Of a stretch of 7,710 nucleotides of DNA, positions 5,647 through 7,710 are shown in pieces; the first letter of the stretch is position 1; the number at the start of each line of letters is the position of its first letter. A program made the translations under genes and the position numbers. Source of the DNA: Defluviitaleaceae bacterium (GTDB lineage: Bacteria > Bacillota > Clostridia > Lachnospirales > WRAX01); NCBI GenBank assembly GCA_009781815.1, contig WQVB01000052.1, positions 1-7,710 on the forward strand, in the 5' to 3' direction. A model generated the notes under the pieces. The model saw only the letters and a program-made list of their open reading frames with translations. It made no database searches and was not told the origin of the DNA.

Positions 5647-6179
5647 AAGTCGATTCTCCTTAAAATATCGTTTGTATGGGGGCGAATGTCGCCTTTAAAC
5701 ACCTCATCAGCCATATGCATTACACTAGCGGCAGATGGCTTTGCCAGCCCCTCTTCTTCGTTATCAATCATCAAAAACATGCCAGGCTGCACCACATTGC
5801 GGAGGGCGTTAGATTCGCATATTATCAAGCTTTCGCTGTCTATCTTCTCCACAAACTCTGCAATGCCTTTCTCAAGGTGTGGTCTTTTCACCTTTAACCA
5901 ATATACCTTTTTAGCACCGCTTCTAAGTAGTAAAGACGTATCTTTCTCCATGTTTGCATTTGTCTCTTCAATTAGCTCGTAAGCATCTTTAACCGCACCG
6001 CAAACACCACACCCCCCTGCCCCTCTTGGGCAAGCATGCCCTTCATTAATAGTTGTAACTTTCAAGCCTATCACAGGCCTTGTTTGAGAAAAATGCTCAA
6101 TAGCCTTTGACGCAAAGGTTGTTTTGCCGCTGTTGCGACCTGTTGAGCCTATCATAAGCATATTTGGTAAAGAAACCAT
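5643..6179 (-). CDS. MobB-like P-loop NTPase of the Moco operon
   Basis: The 178-residue protein has an N-terminal P-loop, MIGSTGRNSGKTTF (9-22), resembling MobB GTPases, which bind GTP and assist MobA in guanine dinucleotide formation. A cysteine motif follows, ACPRGAGGCGVCGAV (49-63), with C50, C57 and C60, which classical MobB lacks and which may bind metal. Later segments are KDTSLLLRSGAKKVYWLKVKR, LIICESNALRNVVQPG and FLMIDN, consistent with an NTPase core. The ATG start has AGGAG at 7 nt. It is the first gene of a tight operon and overlaps modA by 4 bp. MobB-like is the nearest label; the family could instead be a distinct cofactor-insertion NTPase, so no symbol is given. Confidence 0.75.
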   Translation of the reverse strand: MVSLPNMLMIGSTGRNSGKTTFASKAIEHFSQTRPVIGLKVTTINEGHACPRGAGGCGVCGAVKDAYELIEETNANMEKDTSLLLRSGAKKVYWLKVKRPHLEKGIAEFVEKIDSESLIICESNALRNVVQPGMFLMIDNEEEGLAKPSAASVMHMADEVFKGDIRPHTNDILRRIDL

Positions 6180-6226
6180 TTTATCACTCCTAATTGTAAT
6201 TATTTACTTGTCATCCCACTCCCCTT

Positions 6227-6328
6227 ACCGTCATCCCGTGCTTGACACGGGATCTATGTATGATAGTGGACACCCAGCTAAGACTGCCCTCCTCCAATTA
6301 GATCCCGTGTCAAGCACGGGATGACGGT
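6227..6328. repeat. 30-bp perfect inverted repeat (palindromic element)
   Basis: The arms at 6227-6256 and 6299-6328 are exact reverse complements, separated by 42 bp. Each arm contains its own small palindrome, CCCGTG-cttga-CACGGG. Translations of such arms give the HPVLDTGS-type peptides that I recall being scattered through many bacterial genomes as repeat-derived open frames. It lies in the mobB leader, between the terminator and the ribosome binding site, so any transcript of the operon would carry a very stable hairpin. Direct copies of GGGATGGCGAT (6337-6347 and 6356-6366) lie next to it. Probably a small non-autonomous mobile repeat. Confidence 0.75.
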
Positions 6329-6375
6329 GGGGGTGAGGGATGGCGATGGCGGGGCGGGATGGCGATCCAAAAAAC

Positions 6376-6410
6376 AAAAACCCTTCTCGAATATATCGAA
6401 AAGGGTTTTT
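6376..6410 (-). terminator. Intrinsic terminator, likely expression platform of the mobB leader
   Basis: AAAAACCCTT (6376-6385) pairs with AAGGGTTTTT (6401-6410). An inner TCGA/TCGA pair is separated by one mismatch, around an ATATA loop. T-runs flank it on both strands. It lies about 160 nt downstream of the candidate mobB promoter and directly after the folded leader. It could also serve as the terminator of fdhA, which has none closer. Confidence 0.85.
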
Positions 6411-6425
6411 AAACACACGTAAATA

Positions 6426-6557
6426 AGACCATCACGCTTTATGTTGCTTCCCCTTTTCAAACGGAAGGGAGGCTCGTTTCCAAACCTCCCCTGGCGGGCA
6501 TCAAAGCCCACGCCCGAAAACCATGCCTTACAAGGGTTTAGGTTTTTTGGGTCGGAG
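6426..6557 (-). ncRNA. Structured leader RNA, candidate Moco-type riboswitch aptamer
   Basis: The minus-strand RNA has a 10-bp stem, GGGAGGTTTG/CGAGCCTCCC (6490-6481 with 6476-6467), capped by a GAAA tetraloop. Two of its pairs are G-U wobbles that form only in the minus-strand transcript. A second arm, AAAACC/GGTTTT (6546-6541 with 6522-6517), encloses CCUAA and AUGG segments like the 11-nt GAAA-tetraloop receptor. A third hairpin pairs GGC-gt-GGGC with GCCC-GCC (6514-6494). A short GACC/GGUC closing pair (6553-6550 with 6430-6427) is possible. Moco RNAs (Rfam RF01055) are known to precede Moco-synthesis and molybdate-transport genes and often carry a GNRA loop with receptor. The location before mobB-modA-moeA and the following terminator fit that family; assignment is by context and fold, not by a covariance search. 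Confidence 0.6.
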
Positions 6558-6576
6558 ATTGTATTAATTTAATTTT

Positions 6577-6605
6577 ATTATATCACAAGGAAATAACCTT
6601 TGCAA
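6577..6605 (-). promoter_or_regulatory. Probable promoter of the mobB-modA-moeA operon
   Basis: On the minus strand TTGCAA (6605-6600) is followed after 17 bp by TATAAT (6582-6577), with a perfect -10 and a 4/6 match at -35. It begins only 3 bp after the fdhA stop codon and predicts a transcript start near 6570, just before the structured leader. Transcripts reading through from fdhA would also enter the leader. Confidence 0.65.
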
Positions 6606-6608
6606 GCC

Positions 6609-7710
6609 TTACGCCTTTGCAATCTTAATAGCACAAGCCTTTAGCTCAGGCTCTTTAGCTACTGGGTCAAGAGCGTCGATTGTAAGCTTGTTGATGTGGG
6701 TGCCTTTGTGGTGGAAGTCAGAGAACACATCGCCTTCTTGGATGTTATTGCAAGTGCGAGCAGTTGCATAAGTTTCACCACGGCGAGAGGTCATCTTAAC
6801 CTTATCCCCATCTTTTAAGCCATATTTAACCATATCAGCTGGGTGGATGTCAAGATAGCCAGTAGGCTCTAGCTCCATAAGCACCTTAGACTTGCCCGAT
6901 TGCTCGATATTATCATAATGCCATAGGCTTCTGATCGTTACAAGCACCATTGGGTATTCATCACAAGGGGGCTCTGCGATAGTCTTCCACTCAACTGGGA
7001 AGAACTTAGCTTTGCCAACAGGGAAGCTTGCACTATGTAACCAACGCATACCTTCGTCGCTGCCTTTAGCAATTGGCCAACGTACACCCTCAAAGCGAGT
7101 GTTGCGACGGTTTATCTTGTCATAGTCAACACCAGCCCACGATGGCACAAGGGTAGCAATTTCTTGCATAATCTCGCCAGGAGTGCGGCACTTGTTAGCT
7201 ACTCCAAACTCTTCCATCAAGTCGATGAGGATTTGATAGTCAGGCTTAGAATTGCCCACAGGGGTTACAGCTGCAGTTGTAAGCTGTATACGACGCTCTG
7301 TGTTTACATAAGTGTTTGACTTTTCAGCCATAGACGTGCCAGGAAGTACAACGTCAGCAAGCTTAGCAGTCTCGGTTACCCACATATCTTGAACTACAAC
7401 AAATTCGCATTTGCTTAAGCTCTCGATAACATGGTTAGAGTTTGCGTTCATTGTGGCTGGGTCTGCACCCATAAAGTACATGGCTTTAATTTCGCCAGTG
7501 CCTGAAGCATCTACCATCTCGTGAGAAGTTTTACCATGGGCTGGGTTTAAAGTAACACCCCAATAGTCTTCAAACTTTTTACGAGCTGCATTTGCATTGT
7601 TTGCAGCCGCCTCAGGGTCAGTGCCAGCAACACCTGCAACGAAAGATGCAAAGTCAGGGTCAAGCACTTGATAGCCTGGAAGGAAGTGTGGCAAGCAAGC
7701 CATATCACAA
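6609..7710 (-). CDS. fdhA: Formate dehydrogenase alpha subunit, C-terminal part (runs off window)
   Basis: This is the C-terminal 366 residues of a molybdopterin oxidoreductase of the DMSO-reductase family that oxidises formate or reduces CO2. The frame stays open to the window edge, where CDMACLPHFLPGYQ matches the CDMGALPxxxPGYQ segment of formate dehydrogenases, so the ATG at 7703 is internal. Downstream are GADPATMNANSNHV, FVVVQDMWVTETAKLADVVLPG and YVNTERRIQ, typical of FdhA. The C-terminal cofactor-binding (beta-barrel) domain includes YLDIHPADMVKYGLKDGDKV, SRRGETYATA, FHHKGTHINKLT and ALDPVAKEPELKACAIKI. The catalytic Cys or selenocysteine and the N-terminal Fe-S region lie outside the window. 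It depends on the bis-MGD cofactor made by the genes that follow. Confidence 0.93.
   Translation of the reverse strand, partial: CDMACLPHFLPGYQVLDPDFASFVAGVAGTDPEAAANNANAARKKFEDYWGVTLNPAHGKTSHEMVDASGTGEIKAMYFMGADPATMNANSNHVIESLSKCEFVVVQDMWVTETAKLADVVLPGTSMAEKSNTYVNTERRIQLTTAAVTPVGNSKPDYQILIDLMEEFGVANKCRTPGEIMQEIATLVPSWAGVDYDKINRRNTRFEGVRWPIAKGSDEGMRWLHSASFPVGKAKFFPVEWKTIAEPPCDEYPMVLVTIRSLWHYDNIEQSGKSKVLMELEPTGYLDIHPADMVKYGLKDGDKVKMTSRRGETYATARTCNNIQEGDVFSDFHHKGTHINKLTIDALDPVAKEPELKACAIKIAKA

Noticed and set aside
6231..6511. Open frames on both strands across the inverted repeat (61-77 codons)
   Set aside because: They are generated by the palindromic repeat and the structured leader. The peptides are typical repeat-derived translations, and no ribosome binding site precedes them.

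Overview
The window is a molybdenum cofactor (Moco) and formate dehydrogenase locus. All protein genes lie on the minus strand. The low-GC DNA, Shine-Dalgarno sites, consensus sigma-A-type promoters, intrinsic terminators and the Clostridia-type forms of the Moco genes suggest an anaerobic Firmicute of the class Clostridia. This is inferred from family resemblance; no rRNA or other species marker is present.

In transcription order (high to low coordinates): (1) the C-terminal 366 residues of a formate dehydrogenase alpha subunit (7710-6609; the gene continues beyond the window). (2) A 429-bp intergenic region holding a promoter, a folded RNA leader with a GAAA tetraloop and an apparent tetraloop receptor, an intrinsic terminator, and a 30-bp perfect inverted repeat. 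Together these look like a riboswitch, most plausibly of the Moco family. (3) A tightly packed four-gene operon: a MobB-like P-loop protein, the molybdate-binding lipoprotein ModA, a molybdopterin-binding MoeA/MogA-like protein with a C-terminal cysteine cluster, and MoeA. (4) An XRE-family regulator whose leader is interrupted by a 223-bp MITE-like element with a probable 5-bp target duplication. (5) A perfect-consensus promoter and an intrinsic terminator, followed by overlapping mobA and fdhD. (6) At the left edge, tandem decayed fragments resembling the 3' half of tRNA-Ser(GCU), two of them followed by intrinsic terminators, on the plus strand.

The genes fit one pathway. ModA captures molybdate. 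MoeA and its neighbour act in metal insertion into molybdopterin. MobA adds GMP, with the MobB-like protein as a possible accessory. FdhD normally sulfurates the cofactor for insertion into FdhA. Two candidate attenuation sites, before mobB and before mobA, suggest that cofactor supply is controlled by early transcription termination.

The most notable points are the riboswitch-like leader with an exact 8-nt candidate antiterminator, an FdhD that lacks the family's sulfur-transfer cysteines, and the MITE in the regulator's 5' leader. No wholly new system is evident.
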